This document shows positions 21,501 to 33,710 of a stretch of DNA of 64,000 nt, piece after piece. Numbering within the stretch: the first letter of the stretch is position 1; each line of letters starts with the position of its first letter. Source of the DNA: Sphagnum magellanicum (Eukaryota; Streptophyta; Sphagnopsida; Sphagnales; Sphagnaceae); assembly GCA_021904315.1 (NCBI GenBank), contig CM038912.1, forward strand, positions 3,807,061-3,871,060, in the 5' to 3' direction. Made by a program: the position numbers and the translations under genes. The notes beneath the pieces are model-generated. The model ran no database searches. It saw only the letters and a program-made list of their open reading frames with translations, and was not told the origin of the DNA.

Positions 21501-24371
21501 ATCTATACACACAATGGGTTTAAACTATAATGCCAAAATACAATCCCATGAAAAATAGATAACTAAATGGCACATTATGAATTCACAAGCTTATGTTATA
21601 AATTGGAAATTTGATAGATAATATAAGTAATTAACATTGTAATATATTTTTCAGTATGACATTAAGGTGAATGTGAAGGGATCAAGAAGAATTCTTGAAA
21701 AAATATGTAGGGTATTGAAATTATTTATGTCGTTCTTTGAAATTTACTATTAAAACTATATATTATTACCTTGTGTGTTTTCACTTTTAAGAAATTGCAT
21801 AATTTCAAACTTCCATTGTAAAATTTACATTTTTGTCAATTATATTTTTTCATTAGTGTAGAAAATAATATAATAATTTTATTATTCCAAGATTCATTAC
21901 ATTGACCCTAGATATGCTATATTCAAATTATTTAATTCCTCCAATTAATTGTTTTCTTAATGAAGCTTGAAACTTATTAATCTTTAGATAGACATGGCAT
22001 GTTTGGGTGAACATGATCAAATTTTTTTTGGGGATGTGTGTGTTGACATTTTCAAAACAGCTATCAGTCGATCGAGCTTTTCTCGCAAACTACCTTTGAT
22101 ATTGTCAATAACATTGCCAAGTATTATTGCAATTATTGGTGGAATAATCTATTACACCACATTTCGGCAATATCGTGCACAAACATTAACTTTACGTAAC
22201 ATCCAAAAAGGTTTGCTTAGGCCCTTGAATCCTTGAAAATGAAATCATTTGTATCAAACACAAGGTTCAAATTTTGCAATGATAATTAATAGAATGAAAA
22301 AACACAAGATGTTCACACTAATCAATATGCATTAAATCAATTTTTCTTAAAAACTCAATAATCCTTTTGTTTTGAGGATTTTGCATGGATTCATTGATAT
22401 TCAATTCAAAAGACTTTATGGACAAAAAAAGTATTGAAAATAGGTATTAATATGTTTGCAGAAATGGCAAAACAATCAACATTATATTCATATCATGAGT
22501 TAAGGGTAGCCACTCGAGATTTCCATCTTGACAACAAGCTTGGAGAAGGTAACTTTGGTGTTGTTTACAAGGTGAGTAGTTTTTTTTATACCATGTACAC
22601 ACAATCATTTATGTATAATCTTATGCATGAATTCAAATCATTCAAATAGACTTTTAATTTTCATCTCCATTTATATTTACATATTGCATGGAACTTTACA
22701 ATTCAATTTTTTTTAAAATTTGATTTACTATGTTGAATATGTCACATCAAATTGTGCCACACAATTAACAAAGGTTTTCTAGAAAAAGATTTGTTGCATC
22801 AATTTTTTACAAATATATCTTCTATGAAAATATGTAAATTGAAAAAAATTGATGTTTGTTTGCAGGGAATTTTGTCAAATGGGACAGAATTAGCAATAAA
22901 ATGCTTGAAAAGTTCTGAACAAAATGATATTGGTGAATTTTTGAATGAAGTTGCACTCATCACTGGCATCAAACACAAGAACCTAGTGAAATTGATAGGG
23001 TACTGTGTGCGAGATGCACAACGACGCTTTCTTGTCTATGAATATGTGGAAAACAAAAATCTTGCTGAAGCTTTATGGGGTATGACACAATTTGCATCTA
23101 GGCCCAAAATAATCATTACAAATGATTCACAACATGCCATGTGATCATCAATCATTTGTCTTGATAATAATATTTGTTTGTGCAGGAAACCAAATGGAAG
23201 GTGATTTGTTTTTGGATTGGTCAAAAAGGTTTAAGATATGTGTGGGAATTGCTCATGGCCTTGCTTACCTTCATGAAGAGTTACAACCATGTATCATTCA
23301 TCGAGACATCAAAGCATCTAACATTCTTCTTGACAAGAATTTGAATGCTAAGATCGCAAACTTTGGAACAGCATGATTATTCCCTGATGATGTCACCCAA
23401 GTATTAACACAAAGAATTGTTGGAACAAGGTAAAAAAGGCAATGTTATTGATCCATGACCTTTTATTTTGATTACTTGACTTCACATACATGTCATTGAA
23501 TTAATATTGCAATGTACCACATGATTATAAGATTGAAATTTTCATATCGAAAGAAATTGATCATTTTTTGTGGTTTGTTTCTTGTTTGTTTGTTCAGAGG
23601 ATATTTATCTCCAGAATATGCCACTTGTGGCCACCTCACTCAAAAGTTAGATGTCTATAGCTTTGGGGTTCTTCTCCTTGAAATCGTAAGTGGTAGGAAG
23701 GTCATGGATTACAATCGTCCACCAAAAGAAATAAACCTTTGCAATTGGGTAAGTTTCCTAACATGCCTTTACCATTTGTTTTGCATTTAATGATAAGATC
23801 ATCGCGGTGTGCATTGAATGAATGTACATACATATATGACATGTTATTTGGTATGATGTTTGCGTCTTGTGATATTTTCTACACATTGACATATAGCATG
23901 AATACATGCATGTATAAATGTGCATTTAATCAAATCATATATTTAGATCATATATGTCAATGTGTACAATTTCCATTAGCATTCTAAATATTTCAATTAT
24001 TAAGCCTAAAATGACAACTTATCATGCAGGCAAGGTCTTTGGAGGAAAACAATATGTTGGCATATCTTGTTGATGAAAGGTTACACAACAATGGTGTTTT
24101 GGATATTCAAATGCAACGTGTGATTGATGTGGCATTCTTATGTATTCAAACCACACCTGATAACTGTCCATTGATGTCCCATGTTTTGGCCATGCTCTTG
24201 GGTGAAATGAAGATGCAATCAAAAGGAGAAAGGATGACACCCAATGAAACAAGCATAACAATTTTAAATGATTTCACTGAAAGTAATGTGTTTTCACATG
24301 AATTCAATAGTATTGACCAGAATAATGCTAATGTTGAAATTGAATTAAACATTTTACCTCATGCAAGATAA
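15517..24371 (+). pseudogene. LRR receptor-like kinase RLK1, disabled copy
   Basis: Eighteen exons: 15517-15634, 15819-16005, 16170-16241, 16512-16586, 16843-16911, 17320-17478, 18296-18484, 19180-19248, 19744-19902, 20165-20239, 20872-21012, 21226-21365, 22061-22210, 22462-22571, 22866-23079, 23186-23429, 23598-23748, 24030-24371. All borders are GT-AG and the frame holds over 888 codons. Parts: signal peptide ('QQLLIAMLIFHQQ'), LRR N-cap ('LYSAWNN...VLRGWNSS'), LRRs, one membrane span ('LILSITLPSIIAIIGGIIYY'), then kinase with GEGNFG, AIK and HRDIKASN. It is disabled: DFG reads NFG (23359-23361), the codon two after it in GTA-R is TGA at 23374-23376 (RLK2 has CGA), and the late conserved Arg is Cys ('DNCPLMSHV'). 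Translation would end at about residue 705, leaving receptor, membrane span and little more than the kinase N-lobe. It could act as a decoy receptor if expressed. That is inference. Confidence 0.85.
19327..19439. repeat. Fold-back hairpin in RLK1 intron 8
   Basis: Arms of about 32-35 bases pair: 'gagaatatttggcc' at 19327 onward against 'ggccaaatattctc' ending at 19439. The pairing continues inward through 'aattat' and 'tgacc'. The centre is itself a near-palindrome ('actatatagtatata' / 'tatattatatagt'). RLK2 intron 8 has only the first arm (about 54588-54612). It may be a small MITE or an unfinished inverted duplication. Confidence 0.7.
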
Positions 24372-25014
24372 ATGTTATTTTTTGATTTTTTAAACATTTA
24401 TTTCCATCAGCTTTAGATTATTAAAAATACAATGGAATTTCGTACATGTTTATATTTTCATCCATAAAGTAACTTTCATAGATATAAGGTTCAACTTAAC
24501 TTACTTTGGAACGTTCAACTTTCTATATTTGCCTATCTATTTTTTTCTTAACTAAATGAGACATATAATAGTTTGTAACAATTGATATATTTATGTATGT
24601 ATACTATGTTGGTTCTTATATAATCACATCAACTAGTTCAAGTTTTGTGATTATATAACCATAACTAAGTTTTCATTGACATCTTATATGTCTAGATTGA
24701 ATTGGAATTTAGTATTTGTGATATTCAAGTTTAGAATTTATTTGTTATAATAAGTTAAAATGTTGGGGTTCAGTTTACATAAAGCCAAAAATAGAAATAA
24801 AAAATTATTCTTGCCTCTAGCTTCAACAAAAATTGTGTATATTTAAAATCACATTTACATTTGTTGAGTATGGTTTACTGTTTTGGGCCTCAATCTTTGT
24901 TGTATAAGTTCCTAAATATTTGATTGCTTTTAGGTGGCTTGGTTCAAAAATTTCCTTGCATGCCCACCATTAAGTTCAAATGAAGACACTAAATATTTGA
25001 AAACCTCTTTTGGC

Positions 25015-26920
25015 TTAAGAAAGATTTGTCAATTACTATGTTAAGATGACCACCATACAACATGATGGATAACATAGCAATGACTTTGTTTCAACACTAA
25101 TCATTCATAATTTCAATAACAAAAGGAACAAGGAATTTATATATATCAATGATATTTCCAAATTTATCATGTGGTCATTTGTATGTAAATTTCAAAGACA
25201 CCTACCTATCTCATTTTCTAGCTTTCATTTTTTGATAATTATCTCCCATCTTAATGACTACTTATTATCTTAGTAATTATTTCATTCATTTCCCCTACCC
25301 ACCAACATGGATATGAAAAGTTAAATTAACATGTCCATTTTCGTGTCCTTGATATTTATATTAATTCAAATTAAATTAAATTTGAGATTAACTTAAATAA
25401 TGAAAAACTATTGGAAACCGTATGGGAATGTAAAACTAATTTAAATATAGTTGATTGTCATTGGTTTTGCAAAGTAGTGTGGAGCCCAAGTATATATTGG
25501 TTATAATTGTCTATCACCAAACAATATTCTATCAATAAACACTTACCACCTCTTGTTTATTTTTTGTCTTTTTTAAAAAGATTTTCATGGCCATGGGTGT
25601 GCTAATTGAAGCATTACAAAACATCTTTGAATGCTGGAACAAACATTTTCTTCCAAACCCTATACCTTTTTCATTTCTTGACATTTTTGAGTAATTTTAA
25701 AAGAGGTATGGGTGCACCAACAAAATCTTTACAAACTTTTTTGAACTCCATAAGCAGTAGGACAATGTCCAAAAATCATAATCTCCAAAACATAAATCGT
25801 TTTAACCACCCTATCATCTAATAATTACTCCCTTCACTTCCACATGGCATAGCTTGTTCATTTATTGATCATTTGAGTGATTTTTGTGGCATTGGATGCA
25901 TTAGGTGGAGGATTACAATATCTCTCTAAGCTCCAAAAGCAAAAAAAAAAGGATTTATGAATGCAAGCCTGCTAAAGTAGGCCAATCTATTAACCTTTTT
26001 TTTTAATGAAAGTAGTTATAAAATAAATTTTTAAAAAACTTGTAAATATTTTCTAATTTAACGGTCAATATGAGGACTTTCTTTCATTTTAATATAATAA
26101 TTTTGTGGGTTAGAGGGGGAATGAATGTTATGGGCATGAATTAGAAGGGGAACTTGGGAGGAGGAGGATCATTCTCAAGATAGCATGGTAAGAAGAGTGA
26201 TAGAGATATTGGGAGAGTTGGTAGGAAAACCATGTTGTAAAGGGTAGCTATTGGAAGGCAACAAACAAAAGGAGGAAAGTTGCATCAAAGAATTATTGCA
26301 CTATAATTCTAGAGTCTTTTTTTATGACTAAAAGGCATTACCTTCCAATCACCTAAATTATAAAAAAGATTTTTTTTGTAAGTTCTATGTCTGAAGGCAG
26401 ATTGCTTTCAAAACAACAATTTCTCCTTTTTCTTCTATTGATGATTTTAATTTCTTTTTTTTGTTTATTTTACCCCACTACCCTCCCATGATACCCAGGT
26501 TCACAGTTATACAATATTCTTGGTTGGTATCATTAAGAACATCACATTTTGATTTTACTAAATTCATTGAATTTTTTTAGTAAAAAATAATTAAATTAAA
26601 ATTTTCATTAGAATTTTTTAATGAATAGATTTACCAGCTTGTATAGACTTTCAAAATTGAATGATATCAAAAATATTTTATAATTCAATGTTTCAATGTT
26701 TCTAATCATTAGGTTTAGAAAAGCTTTCAAGAATGAAACATGTGTTTTCTTTCCTTGAACTTTTTTTGGTGAGGAACATAAGTTTGAAACATGGTCTTTT
26801 CTTGGAAAATATATTTTAAAATTATCTTTGATAGCATTATATTTGGTTATTTTTAGAAATAATATCCCAATTTGTGAATCAATGGTTGTTTTAGATACTA
26901 CATGATCATTGCAGAGTGCT
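25015..26920. other. AT-rich spacer downstream of RLK1
   Basis: The similarity to the RLK2 flank ends near 25013 (60170 at RLK2). Beyond this I see no gene. The frames at 25606-25821 and 26608-26925 (minus) are low-complexity and resemble nothing known. Confidence 0.5.
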
Positions 26921-27045
26921 ACCAAATACGTGATAATTGGTTATTATTGATGATTACACTAAATGGGCATTCTTTCTTATGTCAAGCAAATGGAGCTGAA
27001 TTTCACAAGGACCAGATGTATAATGATGCACATTCAATCACCAAA
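26920..27045 (+). mobile_element. Ty1/copia-like integrase scrap
   Basis: Two short pieces resemble the copia integrase core: 'VIIDDYTKWAFFL' (about 26940-26978, containing the first catalytic-type Asp) and 'NGAEFHKDQ' (about 26990-27016, compare DNGxEF). They are separate remnants of a broken copy. Nothing else of the element is certain here. The match is by eye and short. Confidence 0.4.
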
Positions 27046-27955
27046 ATGAAGCTCGATTTCATGTAGCAACTTTGGAAATGCAGATCAGAGGGTCCAACAG
27101 AAAGAGAGGAAAAAAATTCATGCAAGTAGAATGCAATTAGGAAATGTTTTGCAAACTTGGTGACAGAAAGTCTAGCAAGAGAGACAAGTGCAAGTTTTCT
27201 CAAGCCACCTCCTGATGGCCGAGAGAATTGAGTATGAATTTGTGATATATATGAAGCAGCAAAGTATGCATTTTCCTTCATTTTGTCTTGAGCAGAAGAG
27301 CCTTCAATTCATACATGATGCTGCATCCAAATCACCAAGGCGCTAAGTCTTGATGAGTTTAACTTTCTGTTGCACATGTGCTCTTCATCTCTTGATGCTT
27401 GCTTGTCTTTGAATGTTGCAGCACATATGGGTGGAAATGGCTATCAAGGTACTGGGTGTGAGAATGCATATGTAGATTATGAATGTCAGGCCTTTTGTGG
27501 GCGAACTCAACTATTTCCGGGATGCTGTCAGAGGCAGTAAGATCATGTGTGTGATTAAGATCATCAGAGAATGCAAAAAGTTTCAGTACTGGAGCAAAAC
27601 TGTCGAGCATGGACTGTTACATCATTTGACAGTGAGTGATATAGCTCTACCTGCAAGCCTGAATGAACCAAGTGCCTGTATCGTTGAACTTAGGACAGTA
27701 CTATCAGTAAGTTATGAAGCAACGAGGCTGAGATATGATCATATGGGAGCTTTATGATCTGTTTGAAGAATTCTTTAACGAAGAAGAAGCTGAAATTATG
27801 CTGAAATTTGGTGTGTGCATGTACTGAATGTGTGATTGTTCCTACAAGGAAGACCGTGAACGAGACGGTTGAAAGGGATATTAGGTTTGCAGATCGAATG
27901 AGATCGAGGAGAAGTTTCGTTCTTTCTTTCGTTCTTTTTTGTGTAGCAAGAAGTT

Positions 27956-29051
27956 ATGATGTTGGTTTTCTATCCAGAGTCTTGTAGAGCTCCTCTTTTG
28001 GCAAGCCTTACAACGACGACGGCCCCAGCCTCTTCCTGGGCGTCAACATCATCAGTACACAGAGGACGCCGATTGGCAGTGTTGTCTCCAGTTTTCCGAA
28101 TCAAGAGGTGAGCGATTACTTTTTCATTTGTTGATTGCTGTTAGGCGGAGTTTGCAAGCCATGTATCGATGGTACAGTTTCTCGTGATGTAATGGATTTG
28201 GATACTAGAACCTGTATACAGAAGACTGTCACCCATGGTTTCTTCACTTTCTTCCTAAATCTTCGCAAATTCTTCCATTCGAACCCAAACCCTAAATCTT
28301 GCTTGTCTCAAATTGTGCAAAAATGTAAGGACGTTGAGCTTTGAGAAGGCATTTCCATTCCACTCTGATGAGATCAGAACACACATAAGCCTTTGAAATG
28401 CATTTCACAAATTGTTCAGCTTCAGTAGTTTAAGGCTTAGGATGCCGTGTTCAAGATTTCTGTATTGCCAAGGTGCTTACAGGTTTGGGTCTTGGTTGAG
28501 TTGAGTTTTTGGTTTTTTGTTTTGTTGCAACTCCAAGACTTTTGTTAGGGAGACTTTTCTTGTTTTTGAGAAAACACCCTGATGAGACAGACACCATACA
28601 ATTTTGCAGATTGGAAAGAGGGAGGAGCAACATTGTGAGAAGCACACTAAATACAAGTGGAAGTCCAGGTGGTGGAGATGGTGCTGACAAATCAAGGAGA
28701 AGCGGCATTGGTCTAGGGAGCACTCGCATAGGAAGGCTGGTATCTGCTCGCCGTCAAGAACTATTGAAGAGGTGGAACACAGTTCGTCGGAACTTTCCAG
28801 CCAAAGTCTTTCTCCTTCTTTTTGGATTCTTTTGTTCAAATGCATTGGCGACGATTCTAGGGCAGACAGGTGACTGGGATGTATTGGCAGCCGGAGTCAT
28901 GGTTGCAGTTATTGAGGGCATAGGCTACCTGATGTATCGTATGCCCGTGTTTCTCAGCAGCAGGGGAAAGGTGGTCATTGAATTTGTTAATTACTGGAAA
29001 ACAGGATTCTCATTTGGTTTGTTTGTAGATGCATTTAAACTTGGGAGTTGA
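27956..29051 (+). CDS. Ycf20-like protein (DUF565), plastid-targeted
   Basis: Two exons, 27956-28107 and 28610-29051, joined by a GT-AG intron (gtgagc ... ttttgcag), give 197 aa. The first about 60 residues are rich in Ser, Thr, Ala and Arg with few acids, like a chloroplast transit peptide. The mature part carries the family signature: 'STRIGRL', 'FPAKVFLLLFGFFCSNALAT', 'GQTGDWDVLAAGVMVAVIEG', 'IGYLMYRMPVFLSS', 'NYWKTGFSFGLFVDAFKLGS'. Two or three hydrophobic membrane segments are visible. Plant homologues (the NPQ6/NPQ7 group) affect non-photochemical quenching in thylakoids, but the molecular role is poorly known. No break is seen. The start is the first ATG of a tandem ATG pair, and either could be used. 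Copia scraps lie on both sides. Confidence 0.85.
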
Positions 29052-30475
29052 ACCTATAGAATCTCTTGTAGTGAGCATCAGAAACACAGTTATCTTCAAT
29101 TCATTTATGCTTCAATGGTGGCATGGAAACTTGCTGGAGCCTTAAACCCTAGAACTCCATTTGAACCCCAAACTTTGTGTATATTTGGCAGAAAGTTCAC
29201 CAATGCTTTGAAATGATGTTCAAGGCCAACAGCCTTGGAATCCTGAGCATCACTCTTGGGGACTGGCATTAATTCAGCTTGCTCTCATGCATAATGTAAT
29301 GTCTGTCTATTGCATAGATGCCTGTGCTCTACCACTAACATACTGTGCATGGCCAATTCTGGAAGCTCCTGTCCTGGTTCAACTCAAAATGATGCTCTTG
29401 CAGTTTCTTTGTCTTGAAGCAGAACTTGTAGCACTATATGCTCTGATGCAAAGTACATAGCTGTAGGATGTGGCAAGCATGCGGTAGTTTCATTCCTGCT
29501 TCTGTGATTTGATTGGCATCCCTTGGCAATGCACCAATCTTCACTGCACCTGAAGAATAGAATTGCCAGTGAGTCTGCATAATTATAGTGTGCTAAAAAT
29601 CTTTGATACTGTGACCGGCAATTGTAGATTAACAAATGTCTTTTTTGGTGAGGCTGCAGTGTTTGATTTAATTCAAATAGAATTTATTTTTGAAGGATTC
29701 TTTGATTATATTTTGATTGGCAACAAACAATCAGATCTGGTGTGGTTTGGCAGGTCTCAGTGCAAGAGATGCAATCAGGAATCTTTTCCAAAGTTTCTTA
29801 CTATTGGCAAGTGTCAAAAATCTGATAGAGATCAACAAGTCACTGTTTGTTTTGTCAATCATTCAGATGGTTGCACAGTTGGGGTATGAAGGAAAGAAAA
29901 CTCATAACAGCAAGATCTGCAGGTGGAGTTTTAGGAAACATCGACACAAGTGGTAGGAGATGTAACACAAAATGGCCAATCCATCCCCTATTGCATCAGT
30001 TGTGGCAGATACAGCCATAACTCGAAATGCTGTCAGATCCCCACAAGAACTAGCTATCTGATGATATGTATCATATGAATCCAGGGTTCACTTATCTGTT
30101 AATTGATGGGTCCATCAACAAGTAAAAGTGCTACTTGGAACAAATGTGTCATTCATGGATGCTCATCCCCTGATTATTTGTAGAAATTCTCAAAACAGGA
30201 AGCAGTCAAACCTTTGCTTATTGTGAATCCTGGTTTCCATCTTGATTGATCCCATCTGCATGTGGGTATGTCATATCCTGTAGGATCCTGGTTTCATAAA
30301 GCAATCTAAGGGTTTTCTTTTGTATTTGAACACAACTCCCTGCCTGGAAGATCATTCGTCATTGAGGGAGCTTCCAGCTGATCATATGCAGACCTTCCAC
30401 CATTTGAATTTAAAAACCTTTTGCGCTTCATGCTGGGGAAGGCCTGCTCTCATGGGACTCCTCTAATTTGTGGGC
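29052..30475. other. Region downstream of the Ycf20-like gene, 3' UTR then repeat debris
   Basis: The first few hundred bases are probably 3' UTR. Further on are weak Ty1/copia traces (listed separately) and frames at 29563-29889 and 29717-29956 that I cannot assign. No intact gene is seen. Confidence 0.45.
29420..30060 (+). mobile_element. Weak Ty1/copia traces
   Basis: Near 29440-29490 one frame reads 'DAKYIAVGCGKHAVV', like the 'STEAEYIA' block of copia RNase H. Near 30000-30045 another reads 'CISCGRYSHNSKCC', a CX2CX4HX4C zinc-knuckle pattern as in retrotransposon Gag. The order is not that of an intact element, so these are scattered remnants. Confidence is low because both are short. 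Confidence 0.35.
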
Positions 30476-30845
30476 CTACATCCTTGAGACTACGTCCCTC
30501 AAATTAGGGCAGGGCCTGGTGAGCATACCTTCCCCTATACTTAACGCTTTCACAATGATGTTTGACTGCAGATGTATGTGAACGTACCGGTTTGTTTCAC
30601 TATCTTCAATCGCCTTACATCTGATCTGACCGTCTGAGTTGATTGCATCTGATTTCACCATCTGAATTGATTGCACTGGGTCACCGACCCAGCATGGGTG
30701 TAGTAATGCTAATAATGCACACCAAAACTGAACAGTTTCTAAAAGCCAGAAACTTGTAGACTTAGCAGGACGAGGACTTCTGGGGATCAGGTAGAGTTTC
30801 CCCTCCCACACACACAAACTGTATAGGTTAAGGAATAGCTTTGAG

Positions 30846-30908
30846 GCTCTTCCTGGATTTCATGGAGCAGCCCAAGGCTGGGCTTGAGAATCCAGGAAGA
30901 GCGTCAAA
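30846..30908. repeat. Perfect-stem inverted repeat
   Basis: 'gctcttcctggatt' (about 30845-30858) is exactly complementary to 'aatccaggaagagc' about 30 bases on. An inner pair 'cagcc'/'ggctg' lies in the loop. The whole could fold into a cruciform or hairpin of about 60 bp. Confidence 0.8.
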
Positions 30909-30921
30909 GCTGTAAGGCAAA

Positions 30922-31082
30922 GAACTTTTTTTTAATTTGAGGGACCTTAAAAAAGTGAAAGGATACCTTACAAGACTGAAAGGATTTTGGGATCCTATCA
31001 TTTTTGTAAGGATACCTTACAAAAGTGTAAGGATCTTTTGTAGGGTCCCTCCAACCCTTTCACTTTTCAAATTTAAAGTAAG
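30922..31082. mobile_element. MITE-like fold-back element
   Basis: The two halves are imperfect inverted copies. The left half begins 'tttaatttgagggacc' and contains 'aagtgaaagg' and 'gataccttacaa'. The reverse complement of the right half reads 'tttaaatttgaaaagtgaaa' and then 'ggagggacc'. The inner part holds 'aaggataccttacaa' twice. Length is about 160 bp with no coding content, as in small non-autonomous DNA transposons. No target duplication was identified. Confidence 0.5.
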
Positions 31083-32758
31083 GATCAATAGTAGATTGTA
31101 TGATAATGACTTATCTACCACAATTTCCCCATTGATTTCATTAACTCTAATGAAATGGACTAACTTGTAGACCAAGTTTCATTAATAAAAGTCAGCCAAA
31201 ATGTAATCACTTCATTTATGGCTACATGTGATTTGTAGTCATTTGCAACTAGATTTGGGAGTATTTGCAACTACAAGATCAAATTTCAACTATTTTGGTC
31301 ATTATCACAACTATGATGCAATTATTTGAAATTTCATCCTAATTGGTTGGATGGATTTTAGGTCTATTTTCAATCATTAATAACTTGATATGTGCCATTA
31401 GTCATAATAGTCACTAAATTAATCATATCCTAAAAGTATTCTATAATCGCATAGCGGTGTATTTTTATGTATTTATTAAAATTATGTGTGTGTGTGTGTG
31501 TGTGTGTGCACATTAAATATGCATATGTATGCATATTGCTCACATAATGAATCTGAAAATTAATATTTCAATTCAAAAAATTATATTTGAGTCCAAAAAT
31601 CAACATTTGGATTTTAAATATTTTTGTTTCAATATGAAAATTGATATTTCAATTTAGAAATTCTTAATTTAAAATTAAAAAATTTATTTGACTTGAAAAT
31701 TGAACTTTGAATTCAAATTAATATGAAAATTGACATTTCAATTCAGAATTTTTATTTACATTCAATAAAAGTATTTGATCTGAAAATTGATATTTGAATT
31801 CTGAATTACTATTTGGAACTTAAAATATAATTTTTCATTCAGAAAATTAAAATATAAAGGTTTTTTCTATTAATTTTATCCAAAAAAAATCACTTTTATA
31901 AATAATCATAAATGATTTTTTTATTCACTATTAGTTAAACTAAATAATTATTGATAGAACATTCATTTTATATTATATAATTTATATTCTTATGGTAAAA
32001 GAAATTAATTACTGTAAATAATGTTACATCATTTCAAAATCATCGCAATTACTTTAGATAAGAATTAATTAGTTAATTATTTAACTAATTAATCATGCAT
32101 AATTATTTTACATATAACCTTATAACATAATTATTCACAATCTATAATTTATAATCTTAAATCTGAATTAAGATTTTGGGAAAAATATAATGTAATTAAA
32201 ATAATTATTTTAATGATTTTAATCTGAAAACTAATTATACATCACTTTCATTTTAAAATCATGTAATTAATCATCTATGATGAATATTTTTATAGTAATT
32301 TTAAAGTAATTATAAAAATTAATGTTATGTTTAGCAAACTTATTGTATTTATAATTAATAATTACCAATAGAAAAAAATTACTTGACATATAAATTATTT
32401 TTCAAGAAGAAATGTAATTATATAGTAATTAATTAATTAATTTAATGTTAATTTTTTTTTAATCCATGTAAGAATTTAATTTCTAATAGGAATTGTTCGT
32501 TCATTATTCATTATTTATTATTTATTATTTTTAAAAAATCTTCTAAAATTTTCAAAAAATTATAGTAAATAAAATATTTTTCCATAATTATATTACTTAA
32601 AACTCAACCGTAGCTTATAAAGTAATACAATATTTTTAAATATTTTAGTTATTAGTTATTTAAGTAATTGATAATGAGTATTTAATGTTTATAATGTATA
32701 GTTTATAGTTTAAATATATGTAAATTTAATCATTATTAATTAAATGATTATCTAATTA
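31083..32758. other. Very AT-rich spacer with a (TG)n tract
   Basis: No gene is seen. A (TG)n microsatellite lies at about 31484-31508. Words such as 'gaaaattgatatttgaatt' recur loosely at 31550-31830. After 31860 the sequence is mostly A and T. The 5' end of the chromovirus begins at 32759. Confidence 0.6.
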
Positions 32759-33570
32759 TGTCGCAACCCCACTTTGAGGAAAGTCTGAGGTCGCCGTTCA
32801 CACTCCCGAAAATGGGACTTGGGAGTCCTTTAGGGATTCTAAAATATTTAGAACATGATTACAGGGGTCAAAACACCTCGCATTGAGATGTTCTTTATAC
32901 CGTTGGAAAGGTCTTGAAGTGTAGATGTCCAAAATGGCCTCATATGAACCATTTTGACATTTGTAGCACGAGTTATGGTCGAAAGAAGGGTCAGGAGTTA
33001 AACTCGCAATTTGATTCCCGACCATTAAAAGTCGGGAATCGACCCGATCGCGTTGTGTGCAGGTGGAGTGCGACACACCGTTGAAAAGCTCTCAAGGAAA
33101 GCTACAACTTTGCTTGAGACCTTGTCCCAATCGAAGGTCGGAACGAGAAATTATGAATGCCCAAAGTCCCGAAAGTCCACACCGGGACAGTTTCAAGACT
33201 CCACTTTGGGAGTCTCAGGAAAAAGTGTCATTTGGATGCAAGTGTGGCGATGAAACACAAAGAATACTATATGGGGGAAGGTGGTAGTTTCCCCTGAATC
33301 TGGGCCGTGGTGAGTCAAGTGGGTCCAAAGTCGCCCGTGACTTGTCCCAACACTAAGAGTGTTCTGAATGAATATTAACCAACTTGTTCGTTGGTTTTGG
33401 ATGCAGGACCAAGTAACTAAGTAGCTTGTCCCTCTTCTTAGTCGAATCCCGAAACTTTCAGCATGCCCCTCTTAACCCCCTTTAGTGCTGGAAATTGGGA
33501 GCATGCCCCGAGTCCTTCCCAATTTTGCAACTTGAGCAAGTTAGTCCCAATTTGGGACTGACCAAGGACT
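32759..33570 (+). mobile_element. Chromovirus outer 5' LTR (LTR-A)
   Basis: About 812 bp starting 'tgtcgcaaccccacttt' and ending near 'gactgaccaaggact'. Two further copies lie at 33711 and 39705. It is followed at 33571 by 'tggtatttaagctccgg', which resembles a primer-binding site for initiator tRNA-Met (TGGTATCAGAGC), so it reads as a genuine 5' LTR. Compared with the 3' LTR, roughly one base in five to six differs over the first 140 bases, implying an old insertion or a mosaic origin. Confidence 0.8.
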
Positions 33571-33710
33571 TGGTATTTAAGCTCCGGTTGAGCTCGGTTT
33601 CACTTCTTGGGAGTTTTGGATGGCACCCAAGAACAATCATAAGCAAACATAAGACACCATGTTAAAAGAACCCATCGAAGACCGAATAGTCCCGCCAGAA
33701 TCAATTGGGA
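33571..33710 (+). mobile_element. Primer-binding site and leader between LTR-A and LTR-B
   Basis: Starts 'tggtatttaagctccgg', similar to the tRNA-Met primer site of many plant Ty3/gypsy elements, followed by a 'gagctcggtttcacttcttgg' style leader. It is interrupted after about 140 bp by another LTR copy, so the internal region does not continue directly from here. Confidence 0.65.

Noticed and set aside
21994-22236. Free-standing 80-aa membrane protein
   Set aside because: It is exon 13 of RLK1 read together with intron sequence on both sides. The homologous exon in RLK2 confirms the borders.
23374-23376. Rescue of the RLK1 TGA by RNA editing
   Set aside because: Plant U-to-C editing is organellar. 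The D-to-N change at DFG and the lost late Arg also argue for real decay.
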